DNA from: Desulforapulum sp034007745
Lineage (GTDB): Bacteria > Desulfobacterota > Desulfobacteria > Desulfobacterales > Desulfobacteraceae
Reading direction: 5' to 3'
Assembly (NCBI GenBank): GCA_034007745.1
Contig: JAVEQI010000019.1
Location: 1 to 60,048 of the forward strand
DNA length: 60,048 nucleotides
Shown here one piece after another: positions 42,448 to 51,425 of this stretch (positions within the stretch are counted from its first letter, which is position 1; each line of letters starts with the position of its first letter). A model generated the notes under the pieces. The model was not told where the DNA came from. It did not search any database and saw only the letters and a program-made list of their open reading frames with translations. The translations under genes were made by a program, and so were the position numbers.

Positions 42448-42478
42448 ATCTGGATATCAATTGGGAGAAATTATATTA

Positions 42479-42523
42479 GGGGGGAGTTTCATTTCTAGGC
42501 ACTGGAACTTCCCCCCTTTTTTT
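42479..42523 (+). terminator. rpsI terminator
   Basis: GGGGGGAGTTTC pairs with GGAACTTCCCCCC (one bulged T), followed by seven T residues. The next gene starts only 4 nt after the T-run. Confidence 0.85.
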
Positions 42524-42527
42524 GTGG

Positions 42528-43949
42528 ATGAAAACATTTCTTTTCTATGACATCGAAACAAGCGGGCTAAACCCAGCCTTTGATCAGATTCTGACCTTTG
42601 CCTCCATTCGAACAGACTTGGAGTTAAGGGAAATTGATCGAACTGAGGTTGTTATTGCCCTCAGGCCAGACCTGATCCCTTCTCCGGGTGCCTTTATTAC
42701 CCACAGGCTCACACCTGAAGTCCTTGATCAGGGCCTTTGCGAGTATCAAGGTGTGGGGCATATACATCAGCTTTTAAACACCCCTGAAACCATCAGCATC
42801 GGTTATAATTCCCTTGGATTTGATGATAATTTCCTGCGATTTTCATTTTATCGCAACCTCCTTGACCCCTATTCCCACCAGTATGCAAACGGCTGCGGAC
42901 GAATGGATCTGCTTCCCATCGCCACTCTTTACCGGATTTTCAGGCCGGACGGGATCGTCTGGCCCTTGAGCGACGATAAGCCTTCCATGCGCCTGGAGCT
43001 GATCAGCGAACAAAACAATCTGATTCAATCGGGCAGGGCCCACGATGCCATGACCGATGTGGAGGCAACCCTTGCCCTTGCCCGCCGCCTTGCCGGGCAA
43101 ACGCGCATGTGGGAGTATTGCCTCGATTTCTTTGATAAAAAAAATGACCAGGCAAGACTGGCTGGGATAGATGAAATTTTCCAGTCCATATTCGGTCGTC
43201 ACAGGCTGGGAATAATGGTCTCATTACAGTTCGGCAGCGATCTCATGTACATGGCACCAGTGTTGAGTCTTGGTCATTCAACCCCCTATGCCAATCAGAG
43301 CCTCTGGCTGAGGCTTGATCGGGAAATTACCCTTCCTTTTTCGCCTGAGTCAGATAAGGGTCCATTTGTCATTCGAAAGCGGTATGGTGAGGCAAAGATC
43401 GTGCTTCCCTGTCTTGATCGTTTCTGGAATCGCCTTCAGCCAGATCAGAGAGATCTTTGCCAGGGAAACATCAACCTTTTGGAAGAAAATCAGGATCAAT
43501 TTCAAAGGCTTGTGATTCACCACAGGGAGTTTAAATACCCCTTTGTACAGGATCTTGATCTTGACGCTTCCCTCTATCAGGAGGGTTTTTTTTCCAGGGC
43601 TGAAAAAAGAGAGATGGAATCTTTTCATAAAGCTGCTGACAATAAAAAGATGACCGTGTGTAAACGAATGGACTCCCCAAGGGTCAGGGGGCTTGCCGAA
43701 CGTATCATGGTGAGAAATTTTTCCGAGTCTGCAACTGCTGAACTTAAGGCTGACCATGCAGGCTATATCCAAAGACTTCGTTCTTTACCCGGGACCAGAC
43801 CCGTGGTTGGGTATAAAAACGATATAAAGTTCACCTGGGATCAGGCCCGGGATGAGCTTGCCGCTGTCAGGGCAGATCAAGACCTTGATGCTGAACAGAA
43901 GGACATTCTGGACTGGCTGGAATTACATCTTGACTCGCTGTTTGGGTAG
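42528..43949 (+). CDS. sbcB: Exodeoxyribonuclease I (SbcB/ExoI)
   Basis: A 473-aa 3'-5' single-strand DNase of the DnaQ fold. Exo I Asp/Glu in FLFYDIETSG, exo II in YNSLGFDDNFLRF, and exo III in HDAMTDVEATLAL are clear, with the ExoI-specific CGRMDLLPIATLYRIF and the C-terminal SH3/helical domains. The ATG at 42528 sits 4 nt behind the rpsI terminator T-run, without a visible ribosome site, so expression may be low or depend on read-through. Confidence 0.9.
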   Translation: MKTFLFYDIETSGLNPAFDQILTFASIRTDLELREIDRTEVVIALRPDLIPSPGAFITHRLTPEVLDQGLCEYQGVGHIHQLLNTPETISIGYNSLGFDDNFLRFSFYRNLLDPYSHQYANGCGRMDLLPIATLYRIFRPDGIVWPLSDDKPSMRLELISEQNNLIQSGRAHDAMTDVEATLALARRLAGQTRMWEYCLDFFDKKNDQARLAGIDEIFQSIFGRHRLGIMVSLQFGSDLMYMAPVLSLGHSTPYANQSLWLRLDREITLPFSPESDKGPFVIRKRYGEAKIVLPCLDRFWNRLQPDQRDLCQGNINLLEENQDQFQRLVIHHREFKYPFVQDLDLDASLYQEGFFSRAEKREMESFHKAADNKKMTVCKRMDSPRVRGLAERIMVRNFSESATAELKADHAGYIQRLRSLPGTRPVVGYKNDIKFTWDQARDELAAVRADQDLDAEQKDILDWLELHLDSLFG

Positions 43950-44063
43950 TAGGTAGTGGGTGTCCATGTAAGAGATGCAGATGTTAAAAGCTTCGGGCAG
44001 CACAGGGATAGCTCCAGGTGCCGCCCAAAGAGGTAAAGGTGGGGTATAAAATTAAGATTTGAG

Positions 44064-44333
44064 TTATTTTACTGCGTCTTTGAGGGCTTTGCCTGGAACA
44101 AATTTCGGTACAAACCTTGCTGGAATATCGATCTCATCTCCAGTTTGCGGGTTCCTTCCCTTTCTGGCTTTTCTTTCGGCGGTTTTAAACGTTCCAAAAC
44201 CTACCAGGGTTACAGACTCCTTTGCAGCAAGGGCCTCGGTTATTGTTGTCAGGATGCAGTCCACTGCGGTCTGAGCGTCTTTTTTACTGTCAAGGACTTC
44301 AGAAACCTTGTTGATTAAATCACCTTTGTTCAT
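44064..44333 (-). CDS. hup: HU-family DNA-binding protein
   Basis: An 89-aa histone-like protein. It shows NKGDLINKVSEV, FGTFKTAERKARKGRNPQTG (the DNA-intercalating arm) and IPARFVPKFVPGKALKDAV. Bends DNA as a dimer. AGGAGTA precedes the ATG. Confidence 0.97.
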   Translation of the reverse strand: MNKGDLINKVSEVLDSKKDAQTAVDCILTTITEALAAKESVTLVGFGTFKTAERKARKGRNPQTGDEIDIPARFVPKFVPGKALKDAVK

Positions 44334-44370
44334 TACGATTACTCCTTTTTGTCATTAGCAGGTTGCCAGA

Positions 44371-44400
44371 ATTATATAAACCTTGGTTAAAACATTCATG
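44371..44400 (-). promoter_or_regulatory. Candidate promoter of the HU gene
   Basis: On the minus strand a perfect TATAAT (44376-44371) about 40 nt before the ATG. The -35 region is poor (ATGAAT at 17 nt). The spacer contains the palindrome AACCAAGGTT. Confidence 0.4.
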
Positions 44401-44602
44401 GACGCCAATACCGCTATACTTCAGCAAGCCAAATTTTGTTTTTTATTTTATATAACTTGTAACGGGTTTAAAAACATTTGGGCTGATATGCAGCAATGAA
44501 GGCTCGCATCAGCTTTTTTCGTACGTTACGTCCTTGTAGGAATGGTGTCAAGCATTTATTGGTTTTTTTAAAAAAAATCGTCAGCAGTCAGCAGGTGGAA
44601 GG

Positions 44603-44632
44603 CAGTTGGCAAGAGCTAAGAGCTAAAACATG
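44603..44632. repeat. Family A fragment supplying the pilD stop codon
   Basis: GCAAGAGCTAAGAGCTAAAA is a family A core piece on the plus strand. The minus-strand prepilin peptidase ends at the TAG encoded by CTA in GCTAAAAC, so the repeat lies across the 3' end of a gene. Confidence 0.6.
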
Positions 44633-45405
44633 CTCAAGTACCAGCTAATAATGGGGTCTCCGAAAAAGATGTATAAAAGACTCGCCACTGATAGGAACGG
44701 GCCAAAGGGAATCCTGAGCTTTATGTCCCTAATGCGGGTCAGGATCATGATGGCAATACCGCCTGCAGTACCAAGAACAGAACCTGCAAAAAGTGTGAAC
44801 GCTACCCCTTTCACCCCGACAACGCCGCCGATCATGGCAAGAAGTTTGATGTCGCCCCCGCCCATTCCCTCCTCTTTTTTGATCAAATAGTATAAAAGAG
44901 CAACCAGGTAGAGTATCCCGCCGCCAACGGCAATTCCCGCAATTGTATCGGTGAATTTAATTTCTGGTATAAACAAAAAGGCAGATCCGAATATGACAAT
45001 CCCGGGAAGAGATATGACATCCGGAATGATTTGAAAATCAATGTCTATAAATGAGATGACCACAAGGGTGGCTGCAAAGGCAAGGTAAAAAAGAGCTGTC
45101 AGGGTGATGCCGAATTTTATGACCACGGCCAGGGTCAGGAAACCTGTCAATGCCTCGATAAAGGGGTATCGCAGGGAGATGGGAGTCTTGCAGAACCAGC
45201 AGTGTCCCCGGATAAGGAGATAACTTATTATGGGTATGTTAAGGTGGAAGGGAAGGGGGGTATTGCACCGGGGGCAGGCCGAACCCGGGCGTACAATGGA
45301 TTTTTCCAGGGGTATCCTGTAGATACATACGTTTAAAAAGCTGCCTATACACGCCCCGGTAAAAAATATGAAGATCAGCAAGGCCAAATCGGGTTGGAAG
45401 GACAT
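44623..45405 (-). CDS. pilD: Prepilin leader peptidase / N-methyltransferase (PilD/GspO)
   Basis: A 260-aa A24 aspartic protease with ~8 TM segments. Two CxxC pairs (CPRCNTPL, CWFCKTPI) form the N-terminal zinc site. The catalytic Asp residues are in ISFIDIDFQIIPD and in GMGGGDIKLL (GxGD). Processes type IV pilins or type II pseudopilins. GGAGA upstream of the ATG at 45405 decides this start; the ATG at 45489 would add 28 non-family residues. No pilin gene is in the window. Confidence 0.93.
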   Translation of the reverse strand: MSFQPDLALLIFIFFTGACIGSFLNVCIYRIPLEKSIVRPGSACPRCNTPLPFHLNIPIISYLLIRGHCWFCKTPISLRYPFIEALTGFLTLAVVIKFGITLTALFYLAFAATLVVISFIDIDFQIIPDVISLPGIVIFGSAFLFIPEIKFTDTIAGIAVGGGILYLVALLYYLIKKEEGMGGGDIKLLAMIGGVVGVKGVAFTLFAGSVLGTAGGIAIMILTRIRDIKLRIPFGPFLSVASLLYIFFGDPIISWYLSMF

Positions 45406-45517
45406 ATTGTTCTCTCCTTGGAGATTAGTAATAAAAGATGGGTATGGCGTTGTAAACCGTAAAAAATGATTTATTGTTAGTGCTATCATAATTAAAGTAA
45501 AACTAAAAGGAGTTCAA

Positions 45518-48097
45518 ATGGCTGAGACCGATATGGATGACCTTATCGAAATAATAGAAAAAGAGGGGAATCTTGAAGATATTCCCTTGACCCTCCCCAT
45601 GATGCCGGTGAGGGATGTTGTTATTTTTACGGACATGCTTTTACCTCTGTTTGTCGGCCGGGACAAATCCATCAAGGCCGTTGAACAGGCCATGCTCAAG
45701 GAGCGTTATCTTTTTCTGTGTGCCCAGAAGAATTCAGAAATGGAGAACCCCAAGGCAGCCGATATGTTTGAGACGGGCACTATCGGCCGGGTTCAAAAAA
45801 TGCTGAAGCTTCCCGACGGCAGGATAAAGGCCCTTGTTCAGGGAATTACCAAGGCCCGGATCAAGCGTTATACAAAGAAACGCTCGTATTTTGAGGTTGA
45901 AATCGAGATTGTAAGGGACCTGACCGTTGAAGAGACGACCATCGAAACAGAGGCCCTGATGCGCAACGTAAGGGAGAGCAGCGAAAAGATCCTTGCATTG
46001 CGCGGAGAGATGTCCGGGGATGTGGGGTTGATCCTTGAGCAGATCGAATCCCCAGGCAAGCTTGCAGATCTTGTGGCTGCAAATTTGAGGCTCAAGGTCG
46101 AGGATGCCCAGGATCTTCTTGAAACCCCTGATACTTTGAAGCGCCTTGCCAAGGTTAACGATTTCCTTGCAAGGGAGCTTGAGCTCTCAACGGTTCAGGC
46201 AAGAATTCAGACCGATGTAAAGGATGAAATATCCAAGAATCAGCGGGATTTTTTCCTCCGGGAGCAGGTTAAGGCCATACACAGGGAGCTGGGAGAGGGT
46301 GAGGACAGGTTTGCAGAGGCCGAAGATTACAAGGTTAAGCTGAAAAAGGCAAAAATGCCGCCTGATTCCTTTGAGGAGGCCATGAAGCAGCTGAGGCGCC
46401 TTGATCAGATGCATTCAGACTCCTCCGAGGCGTCGATTATACGTACCTACCTTGACTGCATTGTCGAGCTGCCCTGGAACCGGTCCACCAGGGATTTTCT
46501 GGACATAGAAAAATCGGCCAAGCTTCTTGACAAGAACCACCACGGTCTTGACAAGGTCAAGGATCGAATTCTTGAATACCTGAGCGTAAGAAAGCTTAAC
46601 CCCGGGTTAAAGGGGCAGATCATCTGTTTTGCAGGTCCCCCGGGTGTCGGCAAGACATCCCTTGGCCAGGCCATAGCAAAGGCCATGAAGCGAAAGTTCA
46701 TACGTATATCCCTCGGCGGCATCCGGGATGAGGCTGAGATCCGGGGCCATAGACGCACCTATATCGGAGCCATGCCCGGTCGAATTCTCCAGGGGCTTCG
46801 CCAGTGCAAGGTGAATAACCCCGTGTTTATGCTGGACGAGATCGATAAGCTTGGAAACGACTTCAGGGGTGATCCTTCGTCAGCACTTCTGGAGGCCCTT
46901 GATCCAGAGCAGAACACCGAGTTCAGCGACCATTACCTGAACATGCCCTTTGACCTTTCCAAGGTACTGTTTATCCTTACGGCCAACATGACCGACACCA
47001 TCCCGTCGGCCCTTCTTGACAGGATGGAGGTGATAAGGATACCCGGCTACACAAGGGAAGAGAAGCAGACCATAGCAACGACCCATCTCTTTCCCCGGCA
47101 GTTAAAGGAGAACGGCCTTACCCGGCGTAACCTTGCCATAAGTCAAGGTGCCCTTGAAACGGTAATCTCAGAGTACACTCTGGAGGCGGGGTTGCGGGAG
47201 CTCGAAAGAAAGCTTGCCGCCATCTGCCGGAAGGTTGCAAGAAAGGTGGCCGAGGGTGAAAAGGGAAAGGTCACCATCAAAAAGGAGGACCTCACCACCT
47301 ATCTCGGGCCCCCCAAGTACCTTGATGAGCTCGACCAGGAGGCGAGTCAGGCAGGCCTTGTTACCGGCCTTGCCTGGACAGAGGTCGGCGGGGAACCGCT
47401 TTATATTGAGGTGGCCCTGTGCCACGGCAAGGGCGAGCTCAGTGTCACGGGCCAGATCGGGGATGTGATGCAGGAGTCGGCAAGGGCTGCCCTCACCTTT
47501 ACCAAGGCCAACATGGAGCGTTTTGGTATTCCAAAAGAGGCGTTTGAGGAAAAGGATATCCACATCCACGTTCCTGCTGGAGCCATTCCCAAGGACGGCC
47601 CTTCGGCGGGGATAGCAATGGCAACGGCCCTTATCTCCGCATTCACCGGCAGACTTGTGAGCAACCAGGTGGCCATGACCGGTGAGATTTCCCTAAGGGG
47701 CAGGGTGTTGCCCATTGGAGGTCTAAAGGAAAAGGCCCTGGGTGCCCTGCGGGTGGGCATCAAAAAGATCATTATTCCGGAAAAAAATCGGAAGGATCTT
47801 TTTGACATGCCCGAAAGTGTAAGTAAAAACATTGAGTTTGTCTGTGTCAGGGAGCTTGATCAGGTTCTGGATGTCGCCTTTGAACCGGTTGTACCGGATG
47901 AACCAAAGAAGTCGAAACAACCAAAACCAAACAAGCCAAAGCCCAAAAATTCAAAAAAGACCCAGGCGGCAAAGCGATCAGGGAGTGTTGAAGAAAAACA
48001 AACCTCGGACAAACCGGCCGATGCCAAATCTGACAGGGGCACCGACAGCAATGCTGCCGATTCCCCAGGTGCTGATGCCCCGGTCGATCTCGGATGA
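45518..48097 (+). CDS. lon: ATP-dependent Lon protease with long acidic/basic C-terminal tail
   Basis: An 859-aa Lon. The substrate-binding LAN domain (1-200) and coiled linker precede an AAA+ module with Walker A GPPGVGKTS and Walker B VFMLDEIDK. The protease domain has the Ser-Lys dyad in DGPSAGIAM (Ser ~697) and GGLKEKALGA (Lys ~740). The final ~65 residues are a Lys/Pro/Asp/Ser-rich low-complexity tail (KQPKPNKPKPKNSKK) not found in E. coli Lon. AAAAGGAG precedes the ATG. Overlaps tsaB by 4 nt. Confidence 0.95.
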   Translation: MAETDMDDLIEIIEKEGNLEDIPLTLPMMPVRDVVIFTDMLLPLFVGRDKSIKAVEQAMLKERYLFLCAQKNSEMENPKAADMFETGTIGRVQKMLKLPDGRIKALVQGITKARIKRYTKKRSYFEVEIEIVRDLTVEETTIETEALMRNVRESSEKILALRGEMSGDVGLILEQIESPGKLADLVAANLRLKVEDAQDLLETPDTLKRLAKVNDFLARELELSTVQARIQTDVKDEISKNQRDFFLREQVKAIHRELGEGEDRFAEAEDYKVKLKKAKMPPDSFEEAMKQLRRLDQMHSDSSEASIIRTYLDCIVELPWNRSTRDFLDIEKSAKLLDKNHHGLDKVKDRILEYLSVRKLNPGLKGQIICFAGPPGVGKTSLGQAIAKAMKRKFIRISLGGIRDEAEIRGHRRTYIGAMPGRILQGLRQCKVNNPVFMLDEIDKLGNDFRGDPSSALLEALDPEQNTEFSDHYLNMPFDLSKVLFILTANMTDTIPSALLDRMEVIRIPGYTREEKQTIATTHLFPRQLKENGLTRRNLAISQGALETVISEYTLEAGLRELERKLAAICRKVARKVAEGEKGKVTIKKEDLTTYLGPPKYLDELDQEASQAGLVTGLAWTEVGGEPLYIEVALCHGKGELSVTGQIGDVMQESARAALTFTKANMERFGIPKEAFEEKDIHIHVPAGAIPKDGPSAGIAMATALISAFTGRLVSNQVAMTGEISLRGRVLPIGGLKEKALGALRVGIKKIIIPEKNRKDLFDMPESVSKNIEFVCVRELDQVLDVAFEPVVPDEPKKSKQPKPNKPKPKNSKKTQAAKRSGSVEEKQTSDKPADAKSDRGTDSNAADSPGADAPVDLG

Positions 48098-48783
48098 AGA
48101 TTCTAGCCGTAAATACCTCTGAGGCAAGCGCAGGCGTTGCCCTTGTGGAGGATGGAGTGCCCGTGTGTGAGGAGTTCTTCTCCGCCGGAGTTACCCATTC
48201 AAGGGTGTTGATGGACATGGTCCATCAGGTGCTCACGGTTCGGTCCTCGGTTCCGGTGGAGGAAATAGACGGCCTTGTGGCTGCAAGGGGGCCGGGCAGC
48301 TTCACCGGCCTTCGCATCGGCATCAGCGTTGTAAAGGGGATTGCCATGGCCGCATCAAAGCCGGTGGCCGGGATCTCAAGCCTTGACGCCATTGCGTGGC
48401 AGGTGTCTTCGTCCCAGAGATCAGTCTGTGCGATGATGGACGCAAAGAGGGGTGAGGTCTATGCTGCCTGTTATCGTTTTTCAGGCGGAAAGATGATCCA
48501 CAAGAGTAGGGAGGTCTGCGTCACCCCTGAGCGGGCAGTTGCCCTTGCCGGTGAATCTGCCCTTTTTATCGGATCAGGTGCCCTGGCCTACAAGGAGCAG
48601 ATAGGGTCCCTAGCCGGGGGTGACCTAGGTTTTGCACCGGGGTTTCAGAACCAGGTCAGGGCCTCGGCATTGGCCCATGCCTTTTTTCAGTCCCAAGAGG
48701 CGCTTTCAAACGATCCTCTGTCCCTTTTGCCCGTGTACATACGAAGGTCGGATGCTGAGATCAACTTTGAAAATGATAAATAA
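48094..48783 (+). CDS. tsaB: TsaB, tRNA t6A-synthesis factor
   Basis: A 229-aa ASKHA protein. The N-terminal LAVNTSEASAGVALV and GPGSFTGLRIGISVVKGIA are TsaB signatures. It bridges TsaD and TsaE in making N6-threonylcarbamoyladenosine at tRNA A37. The ATG overlaps the lon stop (ATGA). Confidence 0.92.
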   Translation: MKILAVNTSEASAGVALVEDGVPVCEEFFSAGVTHSRVLMDMVHQVLTVRSSVPVEEIDGLVAARGPGSFTGLRIGISVVKGIAMAASKPVAGISSLDAIAWQVSSSQRSVCAMMDAKRGEVYAACYRFSGGKMIHKSREVCVTPERAVALAGESALFIGSGALAYKEQIGSLAGGDLGFAPGFQNQVRASALAHAFFQSQEALSNDPLSLLPVYIRRSDAEINFENDK

Positions 48784-48832
48784 GCTGTTAGCTTTTAGCG
48801 GTTGGCTGTTGGCTAAAACCTAACAGCTTATT
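48780..48832. repeat. Family A repeat, core-only copy at the end of tsaB
   Basis: AAGCTGTTAGCTTTTAGCGG and GGCTAAAACCTAACAGCTTA pair over ~15 bp with mismatches; the repeat begins inside the tsaB stop region. Confidence 0.65.
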
Positions 48833-49079
48833 ATTATTACTGGAGTATGGGTCGCTTTTGTTGACAAGACGCTAACTCTCTGGTATTTTGCTCAAATTAT
48901 TGTTAGCTGCAGGTGGAAACCATAAAGGGCACCCGCAAGGGGAGCTCTGGTTCCGGCTTGTTGTATTTTTATAAGAAATAGCTGTTAGTGATTAGCTTTT
49001 AGCTAACAGCTAACAGCTATCGTGTTTCATAGTTCGTTGTGTCCGTAAGGACGTGGCGGTTTTATATGGAAATGAAAAA
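48784..49079. other. 296-nt repeat-filled region before psd
   Basis: Holds the core family A copy at 48780-48832, a family B fragment at 48926-48952 (GGGCACCCGCAAGGGGAGC), and a full family A copy at 48969-49056. No gene is present. Confidence 0.6.
48969..49056 (+). repeat. Family A repeat, full copy
   Basis: TTATAAGAAATAGCTGTTAG start, TTAGC/GCTAA core, then GCTATCGTGTTTCATAGTTC, GTTGTG and the hairpin GTCC-GTAA-GGAC. It ends 24 nt before the psd start. Confidence 0.8.
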
Positions 49080-49742
49080 ATGAGTGATAAAAAATGGCCG
49101 GCAAAGGCAGATTTTCCCCTGGCAAGACCCGGTTTTATCTATATAATTCTGGCCTGGATAGTGACTGGCCTGCTGTTCTTTATGGGCTGGACCATTGCAG
49201 GTGCCGCTGCCCTTTTTTCAGCCGTTTTCATCTGCTGGTTTTTCAGGGATCCTGACCGTTCTGTCCCCCGGGAACCCGCAGCCCTTGTCTCACCTGCTGA
49301 CGGCCGGGTGATCAAGGTGGAAACGGTCATGGACAAAGAGTACGTTAAAGATACCTGCACCAAGGTGAGCATATTCATGAACGTATTCAATGTCCATGTA
49401 AACCGGGTACCATTCACAGGAACGGTTGAACGGTCTATTTACTCGCCAGGTAAGTTTTTTAATGCATCCCTTGACAAGGCATCTGAAGATAACGAGAGGA
49501 ACGCCCTCATTATAATAACAGACCAGGGTCAACGCTACGGGGTTGTTCAGATAGCAGGACTCGTGGCAAGAAGAATCGTGTGTGACGTTAAAGAAGGTGA
49601 CACCCTTGTCCGGGGCGATCGTTACGGAATGATTTGTTTCGGTTCCCGCCTGGATCTTTACCTTCCCATTGATACAAGTATCTGTGTTAAGGTAGGTGAA
49701 AAGGTGAGTGCAGGTTCTTCAATACTGGGATATTTAGCATGA
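49080..49742 (+). CDS. psd: Phosphatidylserine decarboxylase proenzyme (short type)
   Basis: A 220-aa short-form Psd. TM segments ~20-60, then VSPADGRVIKVETV, NVFNVHVNRVP, and the self-cleavage site FGSRLD (Gly-Ser; Ser ~190) that creates the pyruvoyl group. Makes phosphatidylethanolamine. The ATG at 49080 is chosen over GTG 49053, which lies in the repeat. pssA, the usual partner, is not adjacent. Confidence 0.93.
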   Translation: MSDKKWPAKADFPLARPGFIYIILAWIVTGLLFFMGWTIAGAAALFSAVFICWFFRDPDRSVPREPAALVSPADGRVIKVETVMDKEYVKDTCTKVSIFMNVFNVHVNRVPFTGTVERSIYSPGKFFNASLDKASEDNERNALIIITDQGQRYGVVQIAGLVARRIVCDVKEGDTLVRGDRYGMICFGSRLDLYLPIDTSICVKVGEKVSAGSSILGYLA

Positions 49743-49878
49743 CGTTTTAGGGTCTGTTCTGAAGAACAGCACCACGATAGTTAAGGTCAAATTGTTTGTC
49801 CATCCCCTGATCTACATGGGCAGGTCCGGAGATGGACTATTTTATTTTTTATACCATATATACGGAGAAAGGAAGATC

Positions 49879-50346
49879 TTGGATCAAATACCTATCACAA
49901 CACAAGGATATGCAGCATTGAAGGAAGAGCTGCAAAGACTTAAAACAATTGATCGTCCACAAAATATCAAGGCCATCGAGATTGCCCGGGCCCATGGCGA
50001 CCTTTCAGAAAATGCCGAATTTGATGCTGCAAAGGATCGGCAGTCCTTTATTGAGGGAAGAATTGGTGAACTCGGGTACAAAATTGCCAGCGCAAAGGTT
50101 ATCGATCCAGCAAAGGTAGCCAAGGATCGTGTCCGGTTTGCCGCAAGGGTTGTCATTGAAAATCTTGATTCTGGAGAAGAGGTTGAGTATATGATAGTCG
50201 GTCAGGAGGAGTCTGATATCCGTAAGGGAAAAATTTCTGTGTCTTCGCCCCTTGGCATGGCTCTTATCGGCAAGAAACCCGGGGACGAGATAGTTATCCA
50301 GGCCCCAGGCGGCAAGAGAAATTATGAAATAGTAGAAATTCTATAA
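49879..50346 (+). CDS. greA: Transcript cleavage factor GreA
   Basis: A 155-aa GreA. It shows PITTQGYAALKEELQRLK, the coiled-coil tip acidic residues in ARAHGDLSENAEFDAAKD, and ISVSSPLGMALIGKKPGDE. Start TTG at 49879, with GGAGAAAGGAAG directly upstream; the ATG at 49792 lies in non-family sequence. Confidence 0.95.
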   Translation: MDQIPITTQGYAALKEELQRLKTIDRPQNIKAIEIARAHGDLSENAEFDAAKDRQSFIEGRIGELGYKIASAKVIDPAKVAKDRVRFAARVVIENLDSGEEVEYMIVGQEESDIRKGKISVSSPLGMALIGKKPGDEIVIQAPGGKRNYEIVEIL

Positions 50347-50350
50347 CCGG

Positions 50351-50458
50351 CATGACCGGAGTGAGAAATGTATCCGGTCACAATGAAGCATGAAACTCGA
50401 TAGCATTTAGCTGTTAGCTAAGAGCTAAATGCTAATAGCTAAAAGCTGTTTCTTATAA
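50351..50458 (-). repeat. Family A repeat, full copy (inverted)
   Basis: Terminal hairpin TGACCGGA (50353-50360) and TCCGGTCA (50373-50380), then ACAATGAAGCATGAAACTCG-ATAGC, the core, and AGCTGTTTCTTATAAAA. It lies between greA and rpoZ, so it is probably transcribed as the rpoZ leader. Confidence 0.8.
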
Positions 50459-50476
50459 AAATATTGGAGGTATCCC

Positions 50477-50683
50477 TTGGCACGAGTAACCATTGAAGAC
50501 TGTTTAAAGAATGTTCCCAGCCGGTTCGCCCTGGTTCACATGGCGGCCCTGCGGGTTCGTCAGATTCGAGAAGGGGCTAATATCCTGGTTAAATCCTCGA
50601 AAAACGAGGATGCGGTCATGGCCTTGAGGGAAATCGCGGCCAACCGGATTGTGCTCAAACAGAACCCTAAAAAAAAAGGATAG
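50477..50683 (+). CDS. rpoZ: RNA polymerase omega subunit
   Basis: A 68-aa omega. It shows ARVTIEDCLKNVPSRFALVHMAALRVRQI and AVMALREIAANRI. Assists folding of the beta' subunit. TTG start at 50477 with GGAGG at 50466-50470. Confidence 0.93.
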   Translation: MARVTIEDCLKNVPSRFALVHMAALRVRQIREGANILVKSSKNEDAVMALREIAANRIVLKQNPKKKG

Positions 50684-50693
50684 CAGGCTATAC

Positions 50694-51425
50694 TTGCAGG
50701 GAAACTATAGAAAGGTTAATCGAACCGTGGGAAAAGCCATTCACGACTATGGCATGATATCCCACGGTGACAGGATCATTGTGGGGGTGTCAGGCGGTAT
50801 GGACAGCCTGACCCTCCTTCAGATGCTGATGGATTTTAAGAAAAAAGCTCCCCTGGATTTTGACCTTGTGCCAGTTTATGTTGATCCCGGGTTTGAGCCA
50901 GGCCCGGCAGAGGATCTCAAGGCCTTTGTGGACCGGAATTTTATGCCCTTGATGGTCGAACATACAGACCATGGTCTGGTCGCCCACAGCGGCGAGAATC
51001 TCGAGAACCCATGTTTTTTATGTTCCCGCCTCAGGAGAAAGCACCTCTTTGAGACGGCAAGGGATCTGGGGTGCGGCAAAATTGCCCTTGGGCACAACAA
51101 GGACGATCTCATTGAGACTCTTTTTATAAACATGTTTTTTTCCGGCACTATTGGCACCATGAAACCCTGTCAGTCTTTTTTTAACGGAAAAGTTACCATA
51201 ATAAGACCCCTTGCCTATGTTGAAAAAAAGCGTATTGAAACCTTGTCCAGGTCTTTGAATTTTCCTGTTTTCAAGAACCCCTGTCCCAGTGACGGCCTTA
51301 CACAGAGAAGTAAAGTCAGGAGTTTTCTTGAGCGGTTGTACACCGAAAATCCCCATATCAAGGGAAACATTTTCACCTCCATGGGCCGGGTGAAGATGGA
51401 GTATCTCTTAAAGCAGACATTATGA
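50694..51425 (+). CDS. ttcA: TtcA-like tRNA 2-thiolation PP-loop ATPase
   Basis: A 243-aa PP-loop protein. The PP-loop SGGMDSLTLL, the CFLCSRLRRKHL cysteine pair, GHNKDDLIETLF, and a later lone Cys in KNPCPSDG give the three-Cys [4Fe-4S] set of TtcA. TtcA thiolates C32 of tRNA. The start is uncertain (TTG 50694 favoured; GTG 50649 overlaps rpoZ by 35 nt). Overlaps folE2 by ATGA. Confidence 0.85.
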   Translation: MQGNYRKVNRTVGKAIHDYGMISHGDRIIVGVSGGMDSLTLLQMLMDFKKKAPLDFDLVPVYVDPGFEPGPAEDLKAFVDRNFMPLMVEHTDHGLVAHSGENLENPCFLCSRLRRKHLFETARDLGCGKIALGHNKDDLIETLFINMFFSGTIGTMKPCQSFFNGKVTIIRPLAYVEKKRIETLSRSLNFPVFKNPCPSDGLTQRSKVRSFLERLYTENPHIKGNIFTSMGRVKMEYLLKQTL

